Assembly (NCBI RefSeq): GCF_000278275.1
Contig: NZ_JH725147.1
Span: 618,388 to 682,387, forward strand
Length of the DNA: 64,000 nucleotides
Reading direction: 5' to 3'
Source of the DNA: Bartonella tamiae Th239
Lineage (GTDB): Bacteria; Pseudomonadota; Alphaproteobacteria; Rhizobiales; Rhizobiaceae
Positions within the stretch are counted from its first letter, which is position 1. Every line of letters begins with the position of its first letter. The position numbers and the translations under genes were made by a program. This document shows, piece by piece, positions 18,951 through 28,012 of this stretch. Below the pieces are notes generated by a model. The model was not told where the DNA came from and did not search any database. It was given only the letters and a program-made list of their open reading frames with translations.

Positions 18951-19378
18951 TGAGCGCACATACACATAATGAAGCACACAGTGCTAGTGCTGGAAAATAT
19001 ATGGTTGGATTTATTCTTTCTGTTATTTTAACACTTGCATCATTTCTCCCTGTCATGAATCATTGGTTGGATGATTGGGCCGTTAGCAGTAAAGTGATTT
19101 ATCTTGTTGGTATGGCCTTAATTCAAATTGTCGTTCAGATCATCTTTTTCTTGCATTTAAATGAAGGTCCTGATGCAAAATGGAATGTGACAGCCATGTG
19201 GAGCGGTGTTGTTTTTATTGCATTGGTAATTGGTGGTACTTGGTTTGCCATATCTCATCTTAATTATAATATGATGGGTGGTTCAGGGCGTGTTATTCGG
19301 CCCAGTATAACTGAGCAATTGCCAAATGATAATGCCCCTGCAGTCCAAATAAAAACACCTAATAATGTAACAGAGTGA
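18950..19378 (+). CDS. cyoD: Cytochrome o ubiquinol oxidase subunit IV
   Basis: A 142-aa subunit with three transmembrane helices that assists CuB assembly. The longer open frame from 18905 runs inside cyoC; the ATG at 18950 shares a base with the cyoC stop and gives the expected N-terminus MSAHTHNEAHSASAG. QIVVQIIFFLHL is a family hallmark. The haem o synthase gene (cyoE/ctaB) does not follow; a terminator does, so it must be elsewhere. Confidence 0.95.
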   Translation: MSAHTHNEAHSASAGKYMVGFILSVILTLASFLPVMNHWLDDWAVSSKVIYLVGMALIQIVVQIIFFLHLNEGPDAKWNVTAMWSGVVFIALVIGGTWFAISHLNYNMMGGSGRVIRPSITEQLPNDNAPAVQIKTPNNVTE

Positions 19379-19403
19379 ATTTGGTCGTTAAACTGTTGAA
19401 AAT

Positions 19404-19436
19404 AAAAAACCCTGCATCAAGCAGGGTTTTTTATTT
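19404..19436 (+). terminator. Intrinsic terminator of the cyo operon
   Basis: A perfect 12-bp stem AAAAAACCCTGC / GCAGGGTTTTTT (19404-19415 with 19421-19432) has a 5-nt loop, 25 nt after the cyoD stop. It could act in both directions. Confidence 0.9.
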
Positions 19437-19502
19437 TAAGAATAATATTTTATTCTTATAAAAATGTCTCACTCTTAAATATCTTACTTTGCTTATCTTT
19501 GT

Positions 19503-19546
19503 ATATTGTTCGCAATATATGTATGAAGGAATGAACCTTCATACAT
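19503..19546. repeat. Two abutting hairpins downstream of dps
   Basis: The first hairpin has 6-bp arms around a TTCG tetraloop (19503-19518). Immediately next, 11-bp perfect arms ATGTATGAAGG / CCTTCATACAT enclose a 6-nt loop (19519-19546). They lie 11 nt beyond the dps stop on the dps side and probably form its 3' end, although no good T run follows on that strand. Confidence 0.6.
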
Positions 19547-19557
19547 GTTTTATTAAG

Positions 19558-20046
19558 TTATTGTTCTTGAATATGAGCTTCTAAAAACCAAAGATTTTTA
19601 TCGAGTGTGCGTGAAGCTGCGGTAAATATATCAGCAGTATCGGCATCGCCAGCTTCATCAGCATCATCAATGGATTTACGCATCTCGTTTGCAGCATCAC
19701 CATAGCGTTCAATCAGTGCATGTAAGTGATCATTAACTTTATAAATATCGGTCGGATAGGGGTTTAGGTTTGTTGTATCTGCAACTGTTTGTGTTGTTCC
19801 TAAAGCTGTGCCACCTAATTGAACGGCGCGTTCGGCGATAATATCTACATGTTCGTCTAAATCAGAACGAAATCCATCAAGCATTTCATGTACGCCAATA
19901 AAATTGGGTCCTTTTAAGTTCCAATGTGCTTGTTTGGTTACGAGAGATAAGTCAATCAATGTTGATAAGGTTTTATTTAATAAAGCGATTGCTGTCGTTT
20001 TTGCATTAGATGGCATATCATTACGTGTTTGATGGTTTTTAATCAT
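19558..20046 (-). CDS. dps: DNA starvation/stationary-phase protection protein Dps
   Basis: A 162-aa ferritin-like protein that forms dodecamers, oxidises and stores iron, and shields DNA. The intersubunit ferroxidase residues fall at the canonical spacing: H41 (KQAHWNLKG), H53, D57, D68 and E72. The N-terminus carries few basic residues compared with Escherichia coli Dps, so DNA binding may be weaker (inference). A strong sigma70-type promoter lies 39 nt upstream. Confidence 0.95.
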   Translation of the reverse strand: MIKNHQTRNDMPSNAKTTAIALLNKTLSTLIDLSLVTKQAHWNLKGPNFIGVHEMLDGFRSDLDEHVDIIAERAVQLGGTALGTTQTVADTTNLNPYPTDIYKVNDHLHALIERYGDAANEMRKSIDDADEAGDADTADIFTAASRTLDKNLWFLEAHIQEQ

Positions 20047-20084
20047 AATTTTCTCCGCTTGAATTTAATCGTGGGTTTAAACGC

Positions 20085-20113
20085 ATCATAATCAATAAAG
20101 TTCACAGGGTCAA
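20085..20113 (-). promoter_or_regulatory. dps promoter
   Basis: On the reverse strand TTGACC (20113-20108) and TATGAT (20090-20085) are spaced by 17 nt, a close match to the consensus. The transcript would start near 20078, about 32 nt before the dps ATG. Confidence 0.7.
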
Positions 20114-20152
20114 AGACTTGTCATTTTCGCCGATGATCCTAGTTCATAAAAT

Positions 20153-20923
20153 ATGATCAATAAACAACCATACACACATAATCAAAAAATCCCAATTCAA
20201 AGCTTTGAGAGCATCACATTGACTAATGCTGCCTTATTTTTCGATCTTGATGGGACTTTGATTGATATTGCACCAACACCCGATGGCGTCATAATTCCTA
20301 GCGGATTGGCTTTGTTGCTTATTAAACTATCACAAAAAGTAAAAGGTGCACTTGCAATTAATACTGGACGCTCAATTCGTAATGTTGATGCGTTATTAGG
20401 CATTAAATTACCAATATCAGGGCTTCACGGTGGTCAAATTCGTTATAATAAAGACTGTATGTATAAATTAAAAACGTCTTCAAGACTGTTGGATGCAAAG
20501 AAATTTCTCTTTGATACGATTTCAAATGTTACTGGACTTGTCATTGAGGACAAAGACGAAGCGCTTGCTCTGCATTATCGATTAGTACCAAATCTAAGAT
20601 CAAAAGCAGAAGATTTGATGAAAAAAGCACATCATATAGCCGGCAATAACTATGAATTGCAAAAAGGTCAAATGGTTTATGAATTAAAGCCTGCAGGCGT
20701 AAGTAAGGCAACAGCACTTCACAATTTTATGCAATATTCTGTTTTTCGATATCGTCGGCCTATTTGTTTTGGTGATGATCTCACCGATGAAGATATGTTT
20801 GGTGCAGCAAAGCATTATGGTGGTTTTGGAGTGAAAGTTGGAAATACTGCACATCCAACACTGGCTATATATAGACAAACTAGCCCCGGTGAATTGTACC
20901 AATGGCTTGAAAGTAAAGTATAA
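20153..20923 (+). CDS. otsB: Trehalose-6-phosphate phosphatase
   Basis: HAD-superfamily phosphatase of 256 aa that releases trehalose from trehalose-6-phosphate. Motif I is DLDGT with nucleophile D31 and acid D33. Motif IV FGDDLTDEDMF lies near residue 205. LHGGQIR in the cap region is usual for OtsB. It is the first gene of otsBA and its stop codon overlaps the otsA start (TAATG). Trehalose serves as an osmo- and stress protectant. Confidence 0.95.
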   Translation: MINKQPYTHNQKIPIQSFESITLTNAALFFDLDGTLIDIAPTPDGVIIPSGLALLLIKLSQKVKGALAINTGRSIRNVDALLGIKLPISGLHGGQIRYNKDCMYKLKTSSRLLDAKKFLFDTISNVTGLVIEDKDEALALHYRLVPNLRSKAEDLMKKAHHIAGNNYELQKGQMVYELKPAGVSKATALHNFMQYSVFRYRRPICFGDDLTDEDMFGAAKHYGGFGVKVGNTAHPTLAIYRQTSPGELYQWLESKV

Positions 20924-22326
20924 TGAGTAGGCTTATTGTTGTGTCTAACCGTGTTCCATTGCCGAATAAAAGTGGTGAAATACCCGCTGGAGGGCTTGCA
21001 GTGGGCTTGCATGGCGCTTTGCAAGAACGCGGTGGTTTATGGATGGGATGGTCTGGTAAGACTTTACAAACGGATAAAAAACCTGAAATTACAATGCTTG
21101 AAAAAGGAAATATATCTTATGCATTAATAGATTTATCACGGCAAGATGTTGATGAATATTATGCAGGTTTTGCCAATGGTATGTTATGGCCTCTTTGTCA
21201 TTACCGTATTGATCTCATAGATTATGCCCGACAAGATATGTCAGGATATTTTCGTGTAAATCGTTTGTTTGCAGAACAAATCGCACCTTTAATTGAGGCA
21301 GACGATATTATCTGGGTTCATGACTATCATCTTATCCCTTTGGCATCTGAATTACGGCAAAAAGGCATATCGAATCCAATTGGATTTTTTTTCCATATAC
21401 CATGGCCACCCCCAGATGTTTTTTTCACACTTCCTGTTTACGAAGTGCTTTTACGCGGCTTATCAACATTTGATGTGGTTGGATTTCAAACAGATTTTGA
21501 TGTTGAAAATTTTAAACAATGTTTATTACGAGAAAGTGTCGGAGAAGATTTAAAAAATGGATATTTTCATGCCTATCATCAGCGTTTTTTCGTTGGGGCA
21601 TTTCCAATTGGGATCAATATTCAAGATTTTTCTTATACGCATCATCTTCAAAAAAAATCCATAAGACAGCGGCAAATGGAAAAAAGTTTAGGCGATCAAG
21701 ATTTAATTATTGGTGTTGATCGCTTAGACTATTCTAAGGGCATTCTTCATCGTATGGAGGCATATGAACGTTTTATTAAAGCTTATCCCGGAAGTCGCGG
21801 GCGTGTATCTTTTTTGCAAATTACACCAAAATCACGCAATGGGGTGGTCGAGTTTGATAAGATGCAAACACATATTGCAACAATTGTTGGTCGTATTAAT
21901 GGTGAATATGGTCGTATCGACTGGACACCAATTCGTTATATAAATCAATCTACGCCACGAGAGACATTAGCTGGACTTTATCGTATGGCACGCGTTGGTC
22001 TTGTCACACCTTTGCGTGATGGGATGAATATGGTTGCAAAAGAATATGTTGCGGCGCAAAATCCTGAAAATCCGGGTGTACTTATTCTTTCAAGATTTGC
22101 AGGCGCAGCTCGTGAATTAAAAAATGCGCTCCTTGTTAATCCATACGACCGTGATGGTGTGGGTGATGCAATTGCGCGCGCTTTATCCATGTCTTTGGAA
22201 GAACGGCTAACTCGGTGGAAACCGATGATGGCGGATATTACAAAAAACAATATTACACAATGGTGTACAGATTTTCTGACCGTTTTAAAAGAAAGTGCAA
22301 AAATGCGTCATAGATCCAGTCTTTAA
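20923..22326 (+). CDS. otsA: Trehalose-6-phosphate synthase (UDP-forming)
   Basis: GT20 glycosyltransferase of 467 aa that joins glucose-6-phosphate and UDP-glucose. The N-terminus SRLIVVSNRVPLP and the glycine-rich GGLAVGLHGAL hold substrate-binding residues. WVHDYHL near residue 130, DRLDYSKGI near 267 and PLRDGMNMVAKEYVA near 365 are OtsA hallmarks. It is coupled to otsB by a 1-bp overlap. Length matches the bacterial enzyme. Confidence 0.97.
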   Translation: MSRLIVVSNRVPLPNKSGEIPAGGLAVGLHGALQERGGLWMGWSGKTLQTDKKPEITMLEKGNISYALIDLSRQDVDEYYAGFANGMLWPLCHYRIDLIDYARQDMSGYFRVNRLFAEQIAPLIEADDIIWVHDYHLIPLASELRQKGISNPIGFFFHIPWPPPDVFFTLPVYEVLLRGLSTFDVVGFQTDFDVENFKQCLLRESVGEDLKNGYFHAYHQRFFVGAFPIGINIQDFSYTHHLQKKSIRQRQMEKSLGDQDLIIGVDRLDYSKGILHRMEAYERFIKAYPGSRGRVSFLQITPKSRNGVVEFDKMQTHIATIVGRINGEYGRIDWTPIRYINQSTPRETLAGLYRMARVGLVTPLRDGMNMVAKEYVAAQNPENPGVLILSRFAGAARELKNALLVNPYDRDGVGDAIARALSMSLEERLTRWKPMMADITKNNITQWCTDFLTVLKESAKMRHRSSL

Positions 22327-22374
22327 TGAAGATGAAGTCTTTTGTTTTTTATGGCAATGATTTACATTTAGAAG

Positions 22375-23052
22375 ATGATGATACTTGCACTTGATACTGG
22401 ATTAAAAAATTGTGCCGTTGCGCTTGTCAACAATGGTGAAATAGTTGCGCGCATAAGTGACACAATAGGTAAGGGACATGCTGAAAAGCTGATTGAGCAA
22501 CTATCAATGCTTTTTCATGAAGCGCATATCTCTTTTGATGATGTTGATCGATTTGCGGTAAATGTTGGACCGGGGTCATTTACAGGTGTGCGTATAGGCG
22601 TTTCAAGTGCGCGGGCATTATCTTTAGCGTTTAAAAAACCATCAATTGGTGTCAGTTCTCTTGAAGCCATGGCCTATCAAACGGTGATCAATATGGGTAG
22701 TGAAAATATAAAAAAAACCGCAATTGTTTGCGTCATGGATGCTGGACGTGGTTTGGTGTATCGTCAAGATTTTCAAAGTACAATGCATCCAATAACGCCA
22801 CCTCAATTATTGGCACGCGAAAATTTTGCTTTTCATTTGCCAAATGATTATATTCTTGCAGGTCCCTATGCAGGTGATCTTGGTCTCGTCATGACATTAG
22901 AAAGCGATCGCATTATTCAATTTGATGCACCAGATATTGTGAGTTATGCTTTTTTAGCAGAAAATAAAAAGTTTTCTGAATTGCCAAAACCACTTTATTT
23001 GCGTGATGCAGATGCAAAACCTCAAACAGGATATGCACTTGCAAGGAAGTGA
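22375..23052 (+). CDS. tsaB: tRNA threonylcarbamoyladenosine biosynthesis protein TsaB
   Basis: A 225-aa ASKHA-fold protein, inactive paralogue and partner of TsaD in making t6A37 of ANN-decoding tRNAs. The start MMILALDTG and the segment NVGPGSFTGVRIGVSSARAL near residue 63 are diagnostic. The next gene, rimI, overlaps its stop region; tsaB-rimI is a common bacterial pair. Either of the two initial Met codons could be used. Confidence 0.93.
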   Translation: MMILALDTGLKNCAVALVNNGEIVARISDTIGKGHAEKLIEQLSMLFHEAHISFDDVDRFAVNVGPGSFTGVRIGVSSARALSLAFKKPSIGVSSLEAMAYQTVINMGSENIKKTAIVCVMDAGRGLVYRQDFQSTMHPITPPQLLARENFAFHLPNDYILAGPYAGDLGLVMTLESDRIIQFDAPDIVSYAFLAENKKFSELPKPLYLRDADAKPQTGYALARK

Positions 23053-23054
23053 AT

Positions 23055-23546
23055 ATGGTTGGCTTTCCCTTTTTAAAAAATAACTTTTCTATCACACATA
23101 TTGAAAAAGATGATGTTGGAGCGCTTGAAGCTGTGCATCAAACGGCATTTTTTGATTCTTGGAATGCGGAAACTTTTCTACAATTTTTATCCGATCCGCA
23201 AATCTTTGGTTATGTTTTACGCTTGGTCGGACAGCCGAAACGCTTGCTCGGTTTTGTTTTATGTCGATTGGTTTTACAAGAGGCTGAAATTATCACCATT
23301 GCGGTGCATCCGTATTTTCGTAGCAGAGGTGTTGGTAAAGACCTTTTAGAAGCTGTGTTGCGTCATCTTTATCGAGAACGAGCAACAAGTTTATTTCTTG
23401 AAGTGGATGAAACGAACAAGGCTGCCCTTCATCTTTATCATTATTTTTCATTTCAGGAAATAGGGCGCAGACCAGCTTATTATCAGACATCTTCTGGTCG
23501 CAATGATGCGCTTATTATGAAAAGAAGTTTTCAGCAAAAAGATTGA
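23055..23546 (+). CDS. rimI: Ribosomal-protein-alanine N-acetyltransferase RimI
   Basis: GNAT acetyltransferase (163 aa), in E. coli acting on the N-terminus of ribosomal protein S18. The acetyl-CoA loop RSRGVGKDLL follows ITIAVHPYF near residues 75-92, and LEVDETNKAALHLYHYFSFQEIGRR is the usual C-terminal half. The frame opens with a GTG at 23049, but the GGAAG ribosome-binding site sits 8 nt before the ATG at 23055, which I choose. It is cotranscribed with tsaB. Confidence 0.88.
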   Translation: MVGFPFLKNNFSITHIEKDDVGALEAVHQTAFFDSWNAETFLQFLSDPQIFGYVLRLVGQPKRLLGFVLCRLVLQEAEIITIAVHPYFRSRGVGKDLLEAVLRHLYRERATSLFLEVDETNKAALHLYHYFSFQEIGRRPAYYQTSSGRNDALIMKRSFQQKD

Positions 23547-23577
23547 GCTTTTTTGTAAAACACGCTAGAAGCGCTCT

Positions 23578-24951
23578 ATGAGCGAAGGTAACCAAAAAAA
23601 TACTATGGAAAATAGTCGTAAAGTTTTTATTAAAACTTATGGCTGTCAGATGAATGTCTATGATAGCCAGCGCATGAGTGATAGCCTCGATGCAGTAGGT
23701 TATGTAACAACGGAAAGTCCCGATGATGCGGATTTGATCTTGGTTAATACATGCCATATTCGTGAGAAGGCGGCCGAAAAACTGTATTCTGATTTGGGGC
23801 GTTTGCGTAAGCTGCGTCAAAAACGCGATCCTTTGCGACCTGTTACTATTGGTGTTACGGGATGTGTCGCTCAAGCAGAAGGTGAAGAAATTTTACGGCG
23901 TGCGCCAACGGTGGATCTTGTTGTCGGTCCTCAAACCTATCACCGATTACCAGAAATTTTGAATAAAGTTCAAAAAGGTCAGAAAATTGTTGAAACGGCT
24001 TATGCTGTTGAAGATAAATTTGCGCATTTACCCGCCCATAATACCCAAGCGGTGCGTCAAAGAGGAGTGAGTGCTTTCTTAACGGTTCAAGAAGGGTGTG
24101 ATAAATTTTGTACCTTTTGTGTTGTGCCTTATACACGAGGCGCAGAAGTTTCGCGTTCTGTTGCGCAGATTAGCGACGAAGCGCGTCAACTTGTCGATGC
24201 TGGTGTTAAAGAGATTACACTGCTTGGTCAAAATGTGAATGGATGGCATTTTGATGCTACAGATGAAAAAAAATGGCGCTTAGGAGATTTGCTTTATCAT
24301 TTGGCCAAAATACCAGGTTTGGAGCGTTTGCGTTATACAACAAGTCACCCACGAGATATGGATGATAGCCTTATCGCTGCGCATCGTGATCTGGATATGC
24401 TCATGCCCTATTTGCATTTGCCCGTGCAATCTGGTTCCGACCGAATTTTAAAAGCAATGAATCGTCAACATAAAGCGGTTGATTATATGAGGTTGATTGA
24501 TAAAATTCGTCAAGCGCGTCCAGATATTGCTTTTTCAGGTGACTTTATTATTGGTTTTCCCGGTGAAAGCGATAAGGATTTTGAAGATACAATAAAATTA
24601 ATTGAATATGTGGGCTATAGTACCGCCTATTCTTTTAAATATTCGCCGCGACCAGGCACCCCTGGTGCGTCCATGAATGACCATGTTGATGAAAAGATAA
24701 AAGATGAGCGTTTACAGCGTGTACAAGCTTTGCTTCTTGACCAACAACATCGTTTTTTAAGATCAAAAGTTGGTCAATCAACACAAGTATTGATTGAAAA
24801 AAATGGCCGTCACGATGGGCAGATGGTTGGGCGCTCGCCATGGTTATTACCTGTTGCTGTCATGACCAATGCAAAAATCGGTGATCTTGTCATGGTTGAT
24901 ATAAAGGATGCACGCTCTAACAGTTTATATGGCGAAGTTTTGGTATCGTGA
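23578..24951 (+). CDS. miaB: tRNA-2-methylthio-N6-isopentenyladenosine synthase MiaB
   Basis: Radical-SAM methylthiotransferase (457 aa) that modifies A37 of UNN-decoding tRNAs. The N-terminal domain binds an auxiliary cluster through cysteines in [15 protein letters not shown] and GCVAQ. The radical SAM cluster ligands are C174, C178 and C181 (CDKFCTFC). A TRAM RNA-binding domain occupies about residues 385-455. The gene lies 31 nt after rimI and probably shares its transcript. Confidence 0.97.
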   Translation: MSEGNQKNTMENSRKVFIKTYGCQMNVYDSQRMSDSLDAVGYVTTESPDDADLILVNTCHIREKAAEKLYSDLGRLRKLRQKRDPLRPVTIGVTGCVAQAEGEEILRRAPTVDLVVGPQTYHRLPEILNKVQKGQKIVETAYAVEDKFAHLPAHNTQAVRQRGVSAFLTVQEGCDKFCTFCVVPYTRGAEVSRSVAQISDEARQLVDAGVKEITLLGQNVNGWHFDATDEKKWRLGDLLYHLAKIPGLERLRYTTSHPRDMDDSLIAAHRDLDMLMPYLHLPVQSGSDRILKAMNRQHKAVDYMRLIDKIRQARPDIAFSGDFIIGFPGESDKDFEDTIKLIEYVGYSTAYSFKYSPRPGTPGASMNDHVDEKIKDERLQRVQALLLDQQHRFLRSKVGQSTQVLIEKNGRHDGQMVGRSPWLLPVAVMTNAKIGDLVMVDIKDARSNSLYGEVLVS

Positions 24952-25053
24952 AGCTCTTGTCATGCTATGGTTCTGTATATTTTCTTAAAAGCGTTTTACT
25001 TTTAAAAAACTGCACTATATTATAAAGGCTATATGATTGTGTAGGAGAGAGGG

Positions 25054-26151
25054 TTGAATACTTCAACCAATAAAAAACAAAGCAACCTAAATAAACGCGA
25101 CAATAAATACCCAATATCAGGTGCGTCGGATATGACCCATATTGTGTTGTCTTTTGAAGATAATCATCATGCAACATTGATGTTTGGTCAATTTGATCAA
25201 AATGTTGCAAGGATAGAACAAAAACTTGGGCTTGATATTCGTGTTCAAGGAAATGAAGTGTCTATTCGTGGTTCCAATACCCAGACGCAGGTTGCGCGAT
25301 ATATATTTGATCAGCTTTATGCGCTTGTAAAGACAGGTCATGATCTTAGTTTATCTGATGTTGATGGTGTTATTGCAATGGCCGATAGTGCCGTTAATCA
25401 AATGGAATTACCGAATTTAGAACAAAGTGCTGCAAAATTGAGTTCTGCGCGTATTTCAACAAGAAAAAAGACGCTTTTTGCTCGGACACAAACACAAGAT
25501 GCTTATATGCGTGCTATGGAGCGTTCTGAGTTGGTTTTTGGTGTTGGACCTGCGGGAACAGGAAAAACTTATCTTGCTGTTGCCCATGCCGCCATGTTGC
25601 TTGAGCGCGGTGTGGTTGAACGTATTATTTTATCGCGTCCAGCAGTTGAGGCAGGCGAAAGATTGGGTTTTTTACCCGGAGATATGAAGGAAAAGGTCGA
25701 CCCATATTTGCGTCCGCTTTATGATGCTCTTTATGATATGATTCCAGCTGAAAAAGTAGAACGTGCTTTGGCAGCAGGTGTGATAGAAATCGCGCCTTTG
25801 GCTTTTATGCGGGGACGTACTTTGGCTCATTGTGTGGTTATTTTGGATGAAGCCCAAAACACAACGTCCATGCAAATGAAAATGTTTTTAACCCGATTGG
25901 GTGAAGGTGCGCGTATGATCGTGACGGGGGATCCCAGTCAAGTCGATCTTCCACAAGGACAAAAATCTGGATTGGTTGAAGCCTTGCAAATTTTAAACAC
26001 TGTTGAAGAGATCGTAACAGTTCGTTTCAGTGATCAAGATGTAGTTCGCCATCCACTGGTTGCGGCAATTGTAAAAGCTTATGATCGCGCGACAAAAGAA
26101 AAATACAAAAATAAGTCAGACGTGACGCATGAACGTGATATGAGAGCATGA
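25054..26151 (+). CDS. phoH: PhoH-like ATPase (YbeZ)
   Basis: A 365-aa protein with an N-terminal KH-like RNA-binding segment (about 40-120) and a PhoH ATPase domain. Walker A is GPAGTGKT (165-172) and Walker B is VVILDEAQ from about 261. The TTG start is supported by a strong GGAGAGAG site 5 nt upstream; an ATG at 25132 is the alternative. It overlaps ybeY by ATGA, and the YbeZ-YbeY pair works in rRNA processing and ribosome quality control. Confidence 0.93.
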   Translation: MNTSTNKKQSNLNKRDNKYPISGASDMTHIVLSFEDNHHATLMFGQFDQNVARIEQKLGLDIRVQGNEVSIRGSNTQTQVARYIFDQLYALVKTGHDLSLSDVDGVIAMADSAVNQMELPNLEQSAAKLSSARISTRKKTLFARTQTQDAYMRAMERSELVFGVGPAGTGKTYLAVAHAAMLLERGVVERIILSRPAVEAGERLGFLPGDMKEKVDPYLRPLYDALYDMIPAEKVERALAAGVIEIAPLAFMRGRTLAHCVVILDEAQNTTSMQMKMFLTRLGEGARMIVTGDPSQVDLPQGQKSGLVEALQILNTVEEIVTVRFSDQDVVRHPLVAAIVKAYDRATKEKYKNKSDVTHERDMRA

Positions 26152-26627
26152 CCATAACCTATGATATTATGGTTGTAGATGATAGCTGGCACAAACAAAA
26201 AAATATTGATAGTATTGTGCAAAAAGCTGTTACTATAGCATTAGAGACTCTTAACTTTAGCCATATTGAAAGTGAACTCAGCATTGTTTTAAGCAATGAT
26301 GAAGAAATTCGTAAAATTAATGCCCAGTGGCGCCAGAAGGATCAGGCAACAAATGTTTTATCCTTTCCGGCTTTTCCATTAGAAGTGGGGCAAACTCCAA
26401 GTATTATGTTGGGTGATATTATCCTTGCACGTGAAACAATATTAAATGAAGCGGCTGAAGAAAAGAAAACTTTTGAGCATCACTTAACCCATATGATCGT
26501 TCATGGATTATTACATCTTTTGGGTTATGATCATGAAACGGATGCAGAAGCTGAAGAAATGGAAAAGCTTGAAAGGGAAATATTGTATAGACTTGCTATT
26601 GATGATCCCTATGCTGTATTATTATAA
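26148..26627 (+). CDS. ybeY: Endoribonuclease YbeY
   Basis: Zinc endoribonuclease of 159 aa needed for 16S rRNA 3'-end maturation and ribosome quality control. The metal-binding HGLLHLLGYDH supplies H119, H123 and H129. The conserved Arg lies in EIRKINAQWR. It is translationally coupled to phoH (4-bp overlap) and followed by corC in the usual order. Confidence 0.96.
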   Translation: MTITYDIMVVDDSWHKQKNIDSIVQKAVTIALETLNFSHIESELSIVLSNDEEIRKINAQWRQKDQATNVLSFPAFPLEVGQTPSIMLGDIILARETILNEAAEEKKTFEHHLTHMIVHGLLHLLGYDHETDAEAEEMEKLEREILYRLAIDDPYAVLL

Positions 26628-26713
26628 ACATGATGATTTAAATTTTATATTAGAACTGATGATGAGAAATAGAATTTTTATTGAAATTAAAAGAAAATAT
26701 AAGATTTGAAACA

Positions 26714-27730
26714 ATGACAGAAAAAAACCATAAATCAAAACATAAAGAAACATCATCAGATAGTGATGGGCACAGTCCATCGCGCACGCAGAGCGTTGAA
26801 AAACCGTCTTTTTTTGTGAAAATTTTTCCTTTTTTGCGTGCGCGTCAAACGTCTTCCTTACGAGATGATCTAACAGATGCTTTATCGGTTGAACAAAGTG
26901 AGGATAATACACTATTTTCACCTGAAGAACGTTTAATGTTGAATAATATTTTGAGGCTTCGTGAAACGCGCGTGGAAGATGTGATGATACCGCGTTCAGA
27001 AATCGAAGCTTTAGAAATCAATACAAGTTTGGCTAACGCGCTGGATTTATTTGAAAAAAATGGTCATTCGCGTATGCCTGTTTATGTTGACACTATGGAT
27101 GACCCTCGCGGAATGATTCATATTCGCGATGTGTTGAATTTTATCACACGATCTGCACGTCCTACGAAACAAAATGGAAAACTTGATTTACAACATATTG
27201 ATTTTGGTCGTCCGATAGGCGAACTTGATTTGATACGGACCGTTTTATTTGTTCCCGGTTCCATGATGGCTGGTCAACTTTTAAACCGTATGCAAGCCAC
27301 CCGTACGCAAATGGCGTTAATTATCGATGAATATGGTGGCACAGATGGGCTTGCGTCTATGGAAGATATTGTCGAGCTTGTGGTTGGTGATATAGAAGAT
27401 GAACATGATGATGAAGATGTTCTTATTATCAAAGAGCCAGACAATAAATGGTTGGTTGATGCAAGTGCAGAACTTGAAGATGTAGAAAAAGCTTTGGGTC
27501 CTGATTTTGTTATTGGTGAGTTGGGCGAAGATGTGGATACAATTGGTGGATTAACGGTTTCTGCCATGGATCGCATTCCAGCAAAAGGGGAATTGATTGA
27601 AGCGGTTCCGGGATTTAACTTCCAAATTGTTGAAGCAGATAAAAGGCGCATAAAAAGAATTTGCATTCAGCGTATTGTCCAAAATGAGAAAAAGGTAAAC
27701 GATCATCAGCTTTCTTCACTTGAAGATTAA
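26714..27730 (+). CDS. corC: CorC/HlyC-family CBS-domain protein
   Basis: A 338-aa cytoplasmic protein with a disordered charged N-terminus, two CBS domains (about 95-225, with RVEDVMIPRSEI at the start) and a C-terminal CorC/HlyC transporter-associated domain (about 240-320) ending in ADKRRIKRICIQ. Such proteins are linked to Mg/Co efflux or membrane integrity; the exact role is unknown. I start at the ATG 26714 (MTEKNHKSK) and not at the upstream in-frame TTG at 26681, which has no ribosome-binding site. Confidence 0.9.
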   Translation: MTEKNHKSKHKETSSDSDGHSPSRTQSVEKPSFFVKIFPFLRARQTSSLRDDLTDALSVEQSEDNTLFSPEERLMLNNILRLRETRVEDVMIPRSEIEALEINTSLANALDLFEKNGHSRMPVYVDTMDDPRGMIHIRDVLNFITRSARPTKQNGKLDLQHIDFGRPIGELDLIRTVLFVPGSMMAGQLLNRMQATRTQMALIIDEYGGTDGLASMEDIVELVVGDIEDEHDDEDVLIIKEPDNKWLVDASAELEDVEKALGPDFVIGELGEDVDTIGGLTVSAMDRIPAKGELIEAVPGFNFQIVEADKRRIKRICIQRIVQNEKKVNDHQLSSLED

Positions 27731-28012
27731 TATGATGACAATAGGTCGTATTGGAAACTGACTATAATGACAGTGTGACCAATGTCCAATGACAGTCAAT
27801 TTATAGCGATCGCTTATAAATATTTATCAATTGTAAAATAGCAATTTCATCGCGGTGTATATATTATTGCTTCTTTTGGTAATATTTTAAAACGTGTTAA
27901 GCATTTTAAAAATGTCTTTTTAAAAAGATATACTTTAATGATCTTTTTCGTTATGGCATGCACTATGTAAACGCATAAATTTTAATAAAAGTATCATAAA
28001 GGTGATTAAATC

